64,000 bases of DNA from G963662905 sp963662905 (GTDB lineage Bacteria; Bacteroidota; Bacteroidia; Bacteroidales; WRLA01), in NCBI GenBank assembly GCA_963662905.2, contig CAXXFD010000002.1:62001-126000 (forward strand), in the 5' to 3' direction. Under the pieces are notes generated by a model that had not been told where the DNA came from, ran no database searches, and worked only from the letters and a program-made list of their open reading frames with translations. This document shows positions 33,012 through 42,033 of the stretch, piece by piece. The position numbers were made by a program, and so were the translations under genes. Position 1 is the first letter of the stretch, and each line of letters starts with the position of its first letter.

Positions 33012-33983
33012 ATGAAAAACTATTGTCTCCCACTGCTTCTTATCTTTTTGATGGCTTTTGCTTCTTGTAATAAATCCGAAGAATGCCAGCACATTACTGA
33101 TTATTCCAAGCCTCAAAACTGGATAAACCTTCCCGATAGCAATACGAAAGCTGTTGATGTGTTTTATGTTTTTCCAACAATTTATACCAACCCGGATACT
33201 CTGCTGATGGACATAAACAATGAAAAAAACCGGAAGAAAGCCATTTCCGTAATGAACCAGCAGGCCAGTGTTTATAGTGAGTATGCAAACCTTTATGCCC
33301 CCATCTACCAGCAAATGTCTTTGGAAATACTAAGCCTGGACGCACAAACTTTTCAGGAGACATATAAAGTTACTCTAACCGATGTAATTGCCGCTTTCCG
33401 CTATTATCTGGAGCATTACAATCAGGGACGACCATTTATCATTGCGGGGCACAGTCAGGGTTCCGAGATCCTGCTGGACTTAATGAAAGAAGAGTTTAAT
33501 AATGAAAAACTTCAAAACCAGCTTGTTGCTGCATATACAATAGGTTATACTTTTTCCAAAGATGATGCAGCCAAATACCCTTGGATGAAACCGGCTCAAA
33601 AAGCCGACGATCTGGGCGTAATCATTGTCTATAATACGCAATCGCCCGAAGCAACAGGCTCTCCGGTTTTGCGCGAAGGAGCACTTTGCATCAACCCTTT
33701 AAGCTGGACAACAGATACGACATTAGCTTCCGACAGCCTGAACCTCGGCGCCGCTTTTCTTGATGACAAAGGAAACATCACCAAAGAAATTCCGCATTTT
33801 ACCGATGCCCGGGTGCGCGAAGATGGCGCTCTGATTGTATATAAACCCAATCCCGACGACTACTATACCGAAGGTGTTTCCGATTTTCCGTACGGCGTTT
33901 ATCATGCGCACGATTACGAATTCTTTTATAACAACCTGAAAGAAAACGTAAAAACACGCATTGATGCTTATCTGAGCAAATAA
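33012..33983 (+). CDS. DUF3089 lipoprotein, alpha/beta-hydrolase fold
   Basis: 323 residues. Lipoprotein signal with lipobox FASC (Cys19). The mature part fits DUF3089: NTKAVDVFYVFPTIY, then the nucleophile elbow FIIAGHSQGSEILLDLM (Ser in GHSQG), with a likely acid and His in the C-terminal third (YHAHDYEFFYNNL). An esterase or lipase-like activity is expected at the periplasmic face of a membrane; substrate unknown. It starts right behind a terminator hairpin. Confidence 0.8.
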   Translation: MKNYCLPLLLIFLMAFASCNKSEECQHITDYSKPQNWINLPDSNTKAVDVFYVFPTIYTNPDTLLMDINNEKNRKKAISVMNQQASVYSEYANLYAPIYQQMSLEILSLDAQTFQETYKVTLTDVIAAFRYYLEHYNQGRPFIIAGHSQGSEILLDLMKEEFNNEKLQNQLVAAYTIGYTFSKDDAAKYPWMKPAQKADDLGVIIVYNTQSPEATGSPVLREGALCINPLSWTTDTTLASDSLNLGAAFLDDKGNITKEIPHFTDARVREDGALIVYKPNPDDYYTEGVSDFPYGVYHAHDYEFFYNNLKENVKTRIDAYLSK

Positions 33984-33985
33984 TT

Positions 33986-34122
33986 CCTGATTCTACTCAT
34001 CGGATGACTTTGAGTCATCCGAACAGAAGAAAGTATGATCCATAAAAAAAACCTGATTCTACTCATCGGATGACTTGGAAACCTGAATCTACTCATCGGA
34101 TAACTTGGAGTCATCCGATGAG
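33986..34122. repeat. Three-copy 25-base repeat with dyads
   Basis: CCTGATTCTACTCATCGGAT begins at 33986, 34052 and (one change) 34082. The first copy is followed by the hairpin CGGATGACT/AGTCATCCG (34001-34021). The last forms a longer one, CTCATCGGATAACT/AGTCATCCGATGAG (34092-34122). It lies between converging genes and may act in transcript termination. Confidence 0.75.
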
Positions 34123-34182
34123 TGAAGAGCAATGAACCACTTCATTTTTGCAAAGATCATTATAAAAATAAATTATGGTTTT

Positions 34183-37038
34183 CTACAAGCTTATAATTTT
34201 CTGAACAAAACGTTCATTTCCTGAGATTACAACAATATAATATAGACCTGCTTTTACAGATTTCATATCATCTCCTCTCCCATTCCAGAACAATTCAATG
34301 TTCTCGTTATATAAATTACCAGAATAAAGTTTCACAACCCTCTCACCAAGAAGATTATATATCGAAACTTCAAATATAGGTTGTTTCACGTTATGGATCT
34401 TTACTTTCAGTTTATCACTAAAAGGATTTGGCGATACAATCACCTCAACTGTATTATCCCTATTCAAAATCAAATTATTAGTCGAATCTGTATCAATAGA
34501 ATCCTTCGGTGTAATTGTACTACAAGTCATAGAAGCCTCAATTGTATTTCCATATGCCCCCATATTTATCCGATTTCCATTTGGAACTGGTTCATTACTA
34601 TAATTAAAAACACCACCTGCGTCAATACATGGACTACATTCAACATCCTGAAACCAGGAATTATTATGATATCGTCCCTGGGTGCTCTTTAGGTGAAGGT
34701 TATGATATTGTGGAGCATAGAATTTTGGATCCTCATCGATATTGCCAACTCCCCGAAAACCTCCCAAAACATCCGAATATTGTATTATTAAATCTACACC
34801 AGACCCTTTATACACCTCTTCATGTGACCCATCGCTCCATAAAATCGAATTAAATACTTGAACAAACATAGGATTACTCAAACACAACGATTGTCCTTGA
34901 TATAACACATCGTTATTTGAAAAACTACAATTCTTAATATAAATATCTAATTCAGGTAGCAATGAACCACTGCTTTGCCCTGCACAACACAAAGCTCCGC
35001 CATAACCCGCCAAATTTTCAGAAAAGATACAATTCGTAATTTCAGCTTTTAAACCATGTCCCAAATATATCCCTCCTCCAAGTAATGAACTTTGAAAGTG
35101 TCCGTTTTCAATAAAAGCGCACCTATCAAACCTCACGGTTTCCTGAATATTATTCGTACAGTTTGTCCCTCCGGCTATCCATGCTGCATTATCGTAATTA
35201 TTATAGAACTTACAGTTAAAGACATCTAAATAACCTGTTTCTCCACATATTCCTCCTATACGGTGTATACCAGGATTAATGTTATCCTGAACTATACAAT
35301 TTTTCAGATATAACAGGCTATTAGAAACGGGCATATTAATAGCTGAACAGTAACTGCTTAACCCTGTACCATCAGTTTTTTCAATAGTGAATCCATCAAC
35401 AATACTTGGAACATTTATACACATTACTCTTAATAGAAAATAGCAATCCAAAGAATTAGAAAGTTCCCCGCTGAGAATTGTTGGATATAAATCCCAATCA
35501 CGATCCTTTCTGGATGTTTCCGTACCGTTAAACCCTCCGTAAAGGGAAAAGCCTTCTCCAATCTCAAAGGCACGAGAGCGGTTATTTCTAGGCATATCAA
35601 TTTCCACACCATTTTTATCTTGCAACGAACGGATTTCTTCAGATGGATAATATGTACCTTTCGCCACCCAGATTTCATTGTCTGGTCCAGCTAAATCTAA
35701 AGCGTCCTGCAGTTCTGTAAAGGCTGTAGCCCAGCTTTTGCCATCTTCATTGCCTGTATTGGACGAATCCACATAAATAACTTCAAAGCTGTAGTCCATA
35801 GACTCATCTGCCCCCATATCAACTGATGATCCACTCACCCGAACCTCACCATCAATATCATAGGCACCTAATCCGGAATAATTCGAGTTTCCGGAATTGA
35901 TACATGGTGACACCCTGCTCAAATGATAATCACCTTGCAATAATAATGGGTTACTAAAAATGTTATTGGTTCCTTGACCACTATAACCATTAGGGATACA
36001 CGAGTAATTAACAATAACAGAACCCCCAATTTCATCAGAAAATGTATTATCATTATAAATAACTGAATTCCTTATATTACATATTGAAGCTCCTTCAAAA
36101 GTTAAAACGGCATCTTGATTAGTTGACGTACAAGAATTGTCAACAAATGACGAATTCAATATAAAAGCATTTACATTGCTATTATTTTTGAAATCAATTA
36201 TTAGCACACCTCCATTATGGCTTGAATTCTGATAAAAAATTGAATTCTTTATCTCAACCGAATTTTGAGGATTATAGATGGCTATTGCTCCAGGTTGAGT
36301 AGATGTATTTTTCTTTTTAACGCCCCGACCATGGTTATTAATAAATATGCACCTATCAAAAGATATATCTTCGGAGCCATGAAACAATGCTCCTCCTGTA
36401 TAATTTCCTGAATTATTTATAAAGTCACAACCAATAAAAACAATATCATCAGAGTCAGAAAATATTGTTGATTCTGAAGAATTATCTTCAAAAATACATT
36501 CTGTAAAAACCAAATTTATATTACTTTCTGATAAAACCGTAGCTGTTTGTTGTTGTGAAATATAATTGCTCCTCATAAAGCTTAACCCACAGATATCAAT
36601 ATCTAAACTGCTACCAATTTGAAATAGAATTAGTGAGTTGTCATTTCCATCAATTACAACTGGATATATTTCATAATCTTTCTGATAGAAAGCAGTTATT
36701 CCATTTGACGGACTAAACCCTCCATAAATAGAAACATCTGTTAAATTTCTAAACTTAAAGCACTCATTTTGATTCCCTTGTTGAATTGTAGGGTCAAAAT
36801 GAGATTGATCTGGCCTATAGGCACCTTCCGCAATCCAAATCTGATCCCCTGACTCAAGTACTAACAGGGCATCCTGAAGATATTCAAACGCAAGATACCA
36901 GTTTCCACCAGTCTGATAGGTTGGGCTGGCTGGAGTGTTACAATCAACATAAATTGTTTTTGAGCTAAGGTCAAATGTAAATAGAAGTACAAATAGCAAG
37001 AATAAAAAAGTATTCCTTGCAATAATTTTCCTCTTCAT
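34183..37038 (-). CDS. Secreted right-handed beta-helix protein with T9SS type A sorting domain
   Basis: 951 residues. Signal peptide (hydrophobic FLFLLFVLLFTF), then two tandem modules, each beginning with a short IYVD strand (~29 and ~423) and a conserved element (FEYLQDALLVLESGDQIWIAEGAY and FTELQDALDLAGPDNEIWVAKGTY), followed by rows of short beta-helix coils with Asn/Cys ladders (VFTECIFEDNSS, FDRCIFINNHG). Each module ends in a PCINSGN / PCIDAGG motif plus GAYDIDG or NMGAYGN, the choice-of-anchor Q pattern. The C-terminus is a T9SS type A domain (VSPNPFSDKLKVKI, GLYYIVVISG). Likely a surface polysaccharide-binding or lyase-like protein. An IS66 copy has landed 61 bases before its ATG. 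Confidence 0.88.
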   Translation of the reverse strand: MKRKIIARNTFLFLLFVLLFTFDLSSKTIYVDCNTPASPTYQTGGNWYLAFEYLQDALLVLESGDQIWIAEGAYRPDQSHFDPTIQQGNQNECFKFRNLTDVSIYGGFSPSNGITAFYQKDYEIYPVVIDGNDNSLILFQIGSSLDIDICGLSFMRSNYISQQQTATVLSESNINLVFTECIFEDNSSESTIFSDSDDIVFIGCDFINNSGNYTGGALFHGSEDISFDRCIFINNHGRGVKKKNTSTQPGAIAIYNPQNSVEIKNSIFYQNSSHNGGVLIIDFKNNSNVNAFILNSSFVDNSCTSTNQDAVLTFEGASICNIRNSVIYNDNTFSDEIGGSVIVNYSCIPNGYSGQGTNNIFSNPLLLQGDYHLSRVSPCINSGNSNYSGLGAYDIDGEVRVSGSSVDMGADESMDYSFEVIYVDSSNTGNEDGKSWATAFTELQDALDLAGPDNEIWVAKGTYYPSEEIRSLQDKNGVEIDMPRNNRSRAFEIGEGFSLYGGFNGTETSRKDRDWDLYPTILSGELSNSLDCYFLLRVMCINVPSIVDGFTIEKTDGTGLSSYCSAINMPVSNSLLYLKNCIVQDNINPGIHRIGGICGETGYLDVFNCKFYNNYDNAAWIAGGTNCTNNIQETVRFDRCAFIENGHFQSSLLGGGIYLGHGLKAEITNCIFSENLAGYGGALCCAGQSSGSLLPELDIYIKNCSFSNNDVLYQGQSLCLSNPMFVQVFNSILWSDGSHEEVYKGSGVDLIIQYSDVLGGFRGVGNIDEDPKFYAPQYHNLHLKSTQGRYHNNSWFQDVECSPCIDAGGVFNYSNEPVPNGNRINMGAYGNTIEASMTCSTITPKDSIDTDSTNNLILNRDNTVEVIVSPNPFSDKLKVKIHNVKQPIFEVSIYNLLGERVVKLYSGNLYNENIELFWNGRGDDMKSVKAGLYYIVVISGNERFVQKIISL

Positions 37039-37084
37039 AATCTTTGTTTATTTTGGTTAATAAATTATTATTTTTTACTTCCTA

Positions 37085-37092
37085 CAAATTTA
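37085..37092 (-). promoter_or_regulatory. -7 promoter box TAAATTTG of the beta-helix gene, next to the IS66 insertion
   Basis: Exact TAnnTTTG match 46 bases before the ATG. The 8-bp target duplication of IS66 (37092-37099) starts at its upstream edge, so the native -33 region has been displaced by the element. Confidence 0.55.
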
Positions 37093-37099
37093 ATAATTA

Positions 37100-38744
37100 G
37101 TAACTAATCAGTGTCAGAAAAAAATCAATCCTTATTAACAATTTTCGCTGTGGCTTGTGAATAACTTTCTGGGATTGATGCGTTTAAAGGCTCTGTGATT
37201 TTGCTGTTTGTTTGTTCTTGGGTGTTCAGGTTTAAATATTGGATTCTCCTTGGGGTATTTTTCAAAAATCATTGGCTATTCACAAGTTGCTGTTTTCTGT
37301 GTTCGTAACTAAACCGCTGGTAATTTGACTTTTGCCTCTAACCTACACTACTTTTGAAAGAAAAAAGTTTTGGACAAAGATTTCATTATACAAGAGCTTT
37401 TCAAAAGGATTGGCCAGCTTGAAAGAAGACTGGAAGCCCTTGAGTTGGAAAACAAAAAACTCAAAGAAAAGCTTGCCAAATACCAAACACCAAAAAACAG
37501 CAACAACAGCTCAATACCTCCCTCCCAAGATCAGAACCGCCCTAAGCGCAGGAGTTTGAGGGAAAAGACAGGGCGTAAGCCAGGCGGACAGGCAGGGCGG
37601 AAAGGGAACACACTTAAGATGGCCGAAGTGCCTGACACTATTGAGAAGCACATCCCCTCATATTGCAAGTGTTGCGGGAAAGACCTTGCTTCTTTGCCCG
37701 TACAATTAGCCGGCAAACGCCAGGTATTTGATATTCCCGAGATAAAGTTACATGTCACAGAACACCGGGTATATAAAAAGGTTTGCAGTTGTGGCCATGA
37801 AACCAGGTGTGATTATCCATCTCAGGCCAATGCCCCGGTAAGCTATGGGAACAACATTGAAAGTTTGATCGGGTATTTCCATACCAGGCAGTACCTGCCC
37901 TTTTTGCGTATGAAAGAACTTTTCAGGGATGTTTTCCATATTCCCATAAGCGAAGGGGGCATCCATTATTTGCTCAATAAACTAAAGCGCAAGGCCCAAC
38001 CAGCCTATGACCTAATAAAGCAAAAGTTGCTTTCGGGAGGATATTGCCTTTCTGTAGGAAGTGATGAGACAGGAGTTAAGGTTGATGGCAATAAGCACTG
38101 GGCATGGACATGGCAAAACCAAGAGGCTACATTCATTGCCATCACTGACAACAGGGCACAGAGGAGCATTGACAATACATTTAAAGATGGGTTTAAAAAC
38201 TCTGTGTTGGTGCATGATTGCTGGAAGAGCCATTTTAATACTGCTGCGCTGTCGCACCAGATTTGTATGGCACATCTTTTACGTGACCTGAATTACTTGT
38301 CAGAAAGGTATGGGCATAAATGGAGCAGGATATGCAAACGGCTGTTTCAAACGGCACTGGATTTGAAGAAAAAAATGGACAATGCGGGTTGCTACGTACA
38401 TAGCCCAAAGAGAACCGCAATTGAAAACAGGCTGAACAGTTTACTGAAAGCAGAACTGCCGGAAAAACACAACGAATTGCTTGCATTCAAAAAAAGGCTA
38501 GTCAAATACAGGGACTATATCTTCACCTTCTTATATCACCCAGAAGTCCCGCCAGACAATAATGCTTCTGAAAGGGCAATCCGAAACATAAAAGTTAAAC
38601 AGAAAGTTTCAGGTCAATTCAGATCGACCGATGGAGCGGATGCCTTTGCTGTTTTGAGATCAGTTGCTGACACAATTATCAAGAATGGACAGAGTGTTGT
38701 GCCTGCCTTGGGAACTATCGCTAATTTGCAGACTGATTAGTAAC
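37100..38744 (+). mobile_element. IS66-family element, copy 1 (1645 bp)
   Basis: Imperfect terminal inverted repeats GTAACTAATCAGTGTC and, at the other end read inwards, GTTACTAATCAGTCTG. Flanked by a perfect 8-bp target duplication AATAATTA (37092-37099 and 38745-38752), as expected for IS66. It carries only a tnpC-type transposase, like the ISBst12 subgroup without tnpA/tnpB. The same element, equal length, is at 61420-63064. Confidence 0.93.
37370..38740 (+). CDS. IS66-family transposase (TnpC type), copy 1
   Basis: 456 residues starting with TTG at 37370; no ATG is available. An N-terminal leucine-zipper helix (IGQLERRLEALELENKKLKE) is followed by a zinc-binding region (SYCKCCGKDL), then the DDE core: SDETGVKVDGNKHW with the first Asp, VHDCWKSH with the second, and NNASERAIRNIKVKQK with the Glu. 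A TAnnTTTG box (37349-37356, TACTTTTG) precedes it within the element. The protein is identical to copy 2 and appears intact, so the element is probably active. Confidence 0.95.
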   Translation: MDKDFIIQELFKRIGQLERRLEALELENKKLKEKLAKYQTPKNSNNSSIPPSQDQNRPKRRSLREKTGRKPGGQAGRKGNTLKMAEVPDTIEKHIPSYCKCCGKDLASLPVQLAGKRQVFDIPEIKLHVTEHRVYKKVCSCGHETRCDYPSQANAPVSYGNNIESLIGYFHTRQYLPFLRMKELFRDVFHIPISEGGIHYLLNKLKRKAQPAYDLIKQKLLSGGYCLSVGSDETGVKVDGNKHWAWTWQNQEATFIAITDNRAQRSIDNTFKDGFKNSVLVHDCWKSHFNTAALSHQICMAHLLRDLNYLSERYGHKWSRICKRLFQTALDLKKKMDNAGCYVHSPKRTAIENRLNSLLKAELPEKHNELLAFKKRLVKYRDYIFTFLYHPEVPPDNNASERAIRNIKVKQKVSGQFRSTDGADAFAVLRSVADTIIKNGQSVVPALGTIANLQTD

Positions 38745-38760
38745 AATAATTAATTTGATT

Positions 38761-39915
38761 CTAACTACATGACAAAATTTCAAAGCACAACCGTATTGAT
38801 TTTAAATCATTGACATTAAGAGCTTTGGCTAAGTAATCCATCCCATATCTAAAAAAGCTTACGGATTTATAGCCATGATTTTTTATTTTGATAGGTTTCA
38901 ATTCGTTGAGGTACAACCCGAGTTTATAGCACCATGCATAGGATAGAATTACCAGGGCAAACAGCTTCTGGATACGCTCCCTATCCTTTAGGTGTGTATC
39001 TTCAAGGTTATATCCGGTTTTCTTAAGTGCCCTAAATGCAGATTCAATTGCCCATCGTTCTTTGTAGAAAGCTATTGCTTGGTCTGACTGCGAAAAAGAA
39101 GCTATAATCATCAATTCAGGCTTTCCCGTTTTGTCTTTGACCTTTGATGCCGACAGGTAACAATATTCTTCTTTGATTATCACAATTTTATGATAATGCA
39201 TTACCTCATTGAGCTTTAACTGGCTAAAGAGCCAGCTTGCTTTAATGTCTTTGTTTTTTCCCGGAACACTAATCCGGGTATTGTTGCGTATGCGGATATA
39301 GTATTGGATATTATTGAGGTTCAACCATTTAAACCATCTTTGCCCTATGAATTCCCTGTCGGCTAAAAGGGACTCAATTTTAGATTCCCCAAATAGGTTA
39401 ATGAAGTCCTGCATAATTTCGATGCGCTGTGCTGTGCTGGAATTGCCAGCTTTAGGCAGGACTTTGAAAATCAGAGGAAAGGCAAGCCTATTGTAATTTA
39501 CGGCAAGTACCAGGATATTGATGTGCAAGCTGCCAAATTTCCAGTCAGTGCGATCCATTGACAACTGATAAGGAGGTTTAGCAGGCAGCAATGAAATAAT
39601 GACCCTGGCAATCAAGCTGTAATCCAAATTATATTTGGCCATGAAGCGCTGTATCCTTCGCAGGGATGAATCGGTAGCAGCTTTGCTGTCGAATACTTTT
39701 GCAAGCTTATTGAAGTTCACTGATGCGGCCTGGTTTAAGGCCAAAATAAATAGGCTGATGAAATTGACCCTTGCTTTATTGATTTTGTTTTCAAAAGCCT
39801 TTGATAAAATTTGGGATAAATTGCTAACTTTACTGTCAAATCTGGCATTCATGTTCATATGCATTATTTGTGGTGAATTTTTGCATACTATACTGAATGC
39901 CAGTATTTTAACCAA
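38761..39915 (-). CDS. IS4-family DDE transposase
   Basis: 384 residues if started at 39915; an internal ATG at 39864 (MHMNMNARF) may be the real start. DDE residues are in LSMDRTDW, LLADREFIGQRW and the Y-x2-R-x3-E-x6-K motif YKERWAIESAFRALKKTGY that defines IS4. The stop codon TAG lies inside the terminal inverted repeat. Full length and intact. Confidence 0.93.
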   Translation of the reverse strand: MVKILAFSIVCKNSPQIMHMNMNARFDSKVSNLSQILSKAFENKINKARVNFISLFILALNQAASVNFNKLAKVFDSKAATDSSLRRIQRFMAKYNLDYSLIARVIISLLPAKPPYQLSMDRTDWKFGSLHINILVLAVNYNRLAFPLIFKVLPKAGNSSTAQRIEIMQDFINLFGESKIESLLADREFIGQRWFKWLNLNNIQYYIRIRNNTRISVPGKNKDIKASWLFSQLKLNEVMHYHKIVIIKEEYCYLSASKVKDKTGKPELMIIASFSQSDQAIAFYKERWAIESAFRALKKTGYNLEDTHLKDRERIQKLFALVILSYAWCYKLGLYLNELKPIKIKNHGYKSVSFFRYGMDYLAKALNVNDLKSIRLCFEILSCS

Positions 39916-39997
39916 ATTTTTTAGCTAAATCTTATCAATTAGTTATTAACATAATTTATTGAATTTTAGACAATTAAGATTTTTGTCATGTAGTAAG
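38761..39997 (-). mobile_element. IS4-family element (1237 bp)
   Basis: Terminal inverted repeats CTAACTACATGACAAAA and CTTACTACATGACAAAA (16 of 17). Flanked by a perfect 9-bp target duplication AATTTGATT (38752-38760 and 39998-40006), within the 9-12 bp range of IS4. The left duplication shares one base with the right target duplication of IS66 copy 1, so the two elements lie side by side in the same original promoter region. Confidence 0.92.
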
Positions 39998-40088
39998 AAT
40001 TTGATTATAATATTTCATTCTGTCAACAAAAATTTATTTAGGTCACTATAAATCAGAATTCCCCACTCAACTCCAACCATTTTATTCC

Positions 40089-40096
40089 TATATTTG
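40089..40096 (+). promoter_or_regulatory. -7 promoter box TATATTTG, IgGFc paralogue 1
   Basis: Exact TAnnTTTG within TTTATTCCTATATTTGTCT; nearly the same 19 bases stand before paralogue 2. Confidence 0.6.
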
Positions 40097-40151
40097 TCTG
40101 CTAACAGACGATTTTAGGGAAAAGGCTTTATTGTGGGTAAAATGGAATGGC

Positions 40152-41957
40152 ATGAAACGTTTTTTATACTTCTTACTTATTTTTATAATTACCAGCTTCT
40201 GCTTAGATGCACATGCACAACGTGATACCGAATTCTGGTTTGCTGCTCCGGATAATTCTCCAATGAACCATGGTTCCGATGGTTTTAGGGATCACCCACT
40301 TTTGGTGCGTATCACCTCTTTTGATGCCAATGCCAAAGTTACCCTTAGCCAGCCGGCCAATTCAAATTTTGAACCCATTATTGTAGACATTCCGCCCAAT
40401 GGCACTGAAACTTTAACACTGGCCAATTCTCAGCCAGAACTTGAGGGCATTGAATGCAAATTTGTAGGAGGGGGAATCTCGCCTTATGGCTTTCGTTTGT
40501 CATCTACTGCCCCGGTTACCGCATATTTTGAAAACAGCAGCGGAGCCAATCCGGATATTTACTCTCTAAAGGGCAGAAATGCATTGGGTATGGAATTTGT
40601 TATCCCTGCACAAAACACTTTTGATCAAATGACAACCTGGAATTGGAATGTTGTGCCCAATACCTTTCTCATTGTTGCCACCAAAGATGATACAGAAGTA
40701 TTGATTACCCCTTCCAACGATTTAAAAGGTGAACATCCGGCAGGAGTTGAGTTTTCTGTTATTCTACAGAAAGGCGAAGTATTTGTAGCAGAAGCTACAG
40801 GGCTTTTGGCTTCAAACCACCTTTATGGAAGTTTTGTTAGTTCCAACAAAGATATTGTCATCATGGTTAATGATGATTCTGTTAACCCACCTGCTGGTCC
40901 CGATTTAATGGGCGATCAAACTATTCCTAATGAAATGTTAGGTCAACTTTATATTGTCACCAAAGGATTTCTTAGCACAGATTATGTTTATGTTTTTGGT
41001 ACGGTTGATGGCACCAAACTATACCGAAACGGTGATCCTACGCCTATTGCAGGATTGGATAAAGGCGGCCTCCATAGGATCAGCCTGACGGATTACAGCA
41101 CTTATCTTGAAAGCGACTACCCGGTACTGGTTTATCATATGACAGGTTGGGGTCAGTTGGGAGGTGCCGTTATACCTCCAATCGAATGTACAGGTTCAAA
41201 TATCATTGCATTTACCCGCTCTGAAGATTCAGGTGCTGATTTTGGGATAATCGTATTTACACAAGAAGGCAATGAAGGAAATTTCACCATAGACGGTAAT
41301 GCCGATTTATTAAAGGCCAGTGATTTTCAGAATGTACCAGGTACAGGAGGTGGATGGAAAGCAGCAAATAAAATGCTGAACAGTATTACCTCCAATGCTC
41401 CCCACATTATTGAAAACTCCACGGGGTTATTTCACCTGGGAACCATCACCGGAGCTGGAAATTCATGCCGTTATGGTTTTTTCTCCAATTTTGCAACACT
41501 CAACCTAGGCCCAGACCAAACCTACTGCAAAGGCGATTCTGTTGTTTTGGATGCCGGTCCGGGACAGGATTCCTACGCCTGGTTCGATTATGATTTCCCT
41601 CTGGATACCATAAGTACCGAACAAGCCATAAAAGTGGGTGATACCGGCAAATATTTCTGCTGTGCCACCTATGAAATGTGCACGCCATCCGACACCATAC
41701 ATCTGGCATGGTATCCTGTGCCCCAACCTGATTTGGGCAATGATACTACCGTTTGCCCCAACATTCCGGTCCTGTTCTATCCCGGCGATTTTGCAGCATA
41801 CAACTGGTTTGATGGCAGCACAGATACAGCCTATGAAAGCTTTCTGCCGCAAACCATATGGGTTGAGGTATTTGATGCAAACGGCTGCCATAAAATTGAT
41901 TCCGTGGAGATGTTCAATTATCCAACACCACCTCCCATCCCTATCTACCACGACTAA
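40152..41957 (+). CDS. Secreted IgGFc-binding-domain protein, paralogue 1
   Basis: 601 residues from the ATG at 40152, which starts the signal peptide (MKRFLYFLLIFIITSF, cleavage at AHAQ); the frame extends upstream to a TTG without added meaning. The mature protein begins RDTEFWFAAPDN and runs to ~450 as an IgGFc-binding type domain (TLSQPAN, YSLKGRNALGMEFVIPAQN, VYHMTGWGQLGGAVIPPIEC, NTGLFHLG-like STGLFHLGTI). Two Ig/PKD-like domains follow (NLGPDQTYCKGDSVVLDAG and DLGNDTTVCPNIP). It ends PPPIPIYHD with no T9SS domain after it. Likely a cell-surface or released adhesive protein. First of three tandem paralogues. Confidence 0.85.
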   Translation: MKRFLYFLLIFIITSFCLDAHAQRDTEFWFAAPDNSPMNHGSDGFRDHPLLVRITSFDANAKVTLSQPANSNFEPIIVDIPPNGTETLTLANSQPELEGIECKFVGGGISPYGFRLSSTAPVTAYFENSSGANPDIYSLKGRNALGMEFVIPAQNTFDQMTTWNWNVVPNTFLIVATKDDTEVLITPSNDLKGEHPAGVEFSVILQKGEVFVAEATGLLASNHLYGSFVSSNKDIVIMVNDDSVNPPAGPDLMGDQTIPNEMLGQLYIVTKGFLSTDYVYVFGTVDGTKLYRNGDPTPIAGLDKGGLHRISLTDYSTYLESDYPVLVYHMTGWGQLGGAVIPPIECTGSNIIAFTRSEDSGADFGIIVFTQEGNEGNFTIDGNADLLKASDFQNVPGTGGGWKAANKMLNSITSNAPHIIENSTGLFHLGTITGAGNSCRYGFFSNFATLNLGPDQTYCKGDSVVLDAGPGQDSYAWFDYDFPLDTISTEQAIKVGDTGKYFCCATYEMCTPSDTIHLAWYPVPQPDLGNDTTVCPNIPVLFYPGDFAAYNWFDGSTDTAYESFLPQTIWVEVFDANGCHKIDSVEMFNYPTPPPIPIYHD

Positions 41958-41972
41958 CAACTAATTTATTCC

Positions 41973-41980
41973 TATATTTG
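41973..41980 (+). promoter_or_regulatory. -7 promoter box TATATTTG, IgGFc paralogue 2
   Basis: Same context as the box of paralogue 1 (TTTATTCCTATATTTGTCT), 53 bases before the start at 42034. Confidence 0.6.
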
Positions 41981-42033
41981 TCTCATTAGGACGAAAAAAG
42001 AAAACAGCCCTGTTGTGGGCTAAAAGGAATGGC

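Noticed and set aside
33986..34122. CRISPR-like short repeats
   Set aside because: Only three units with unequal and repeat-derived intervals; dyads extend beyond the units.
38761..39997. IS4 element as source of the MITE
   Set aside because: Its ends (CTAACTACATGACAAAA) are unrelated to the MITE ends (CAGGGCAAACGCATC).
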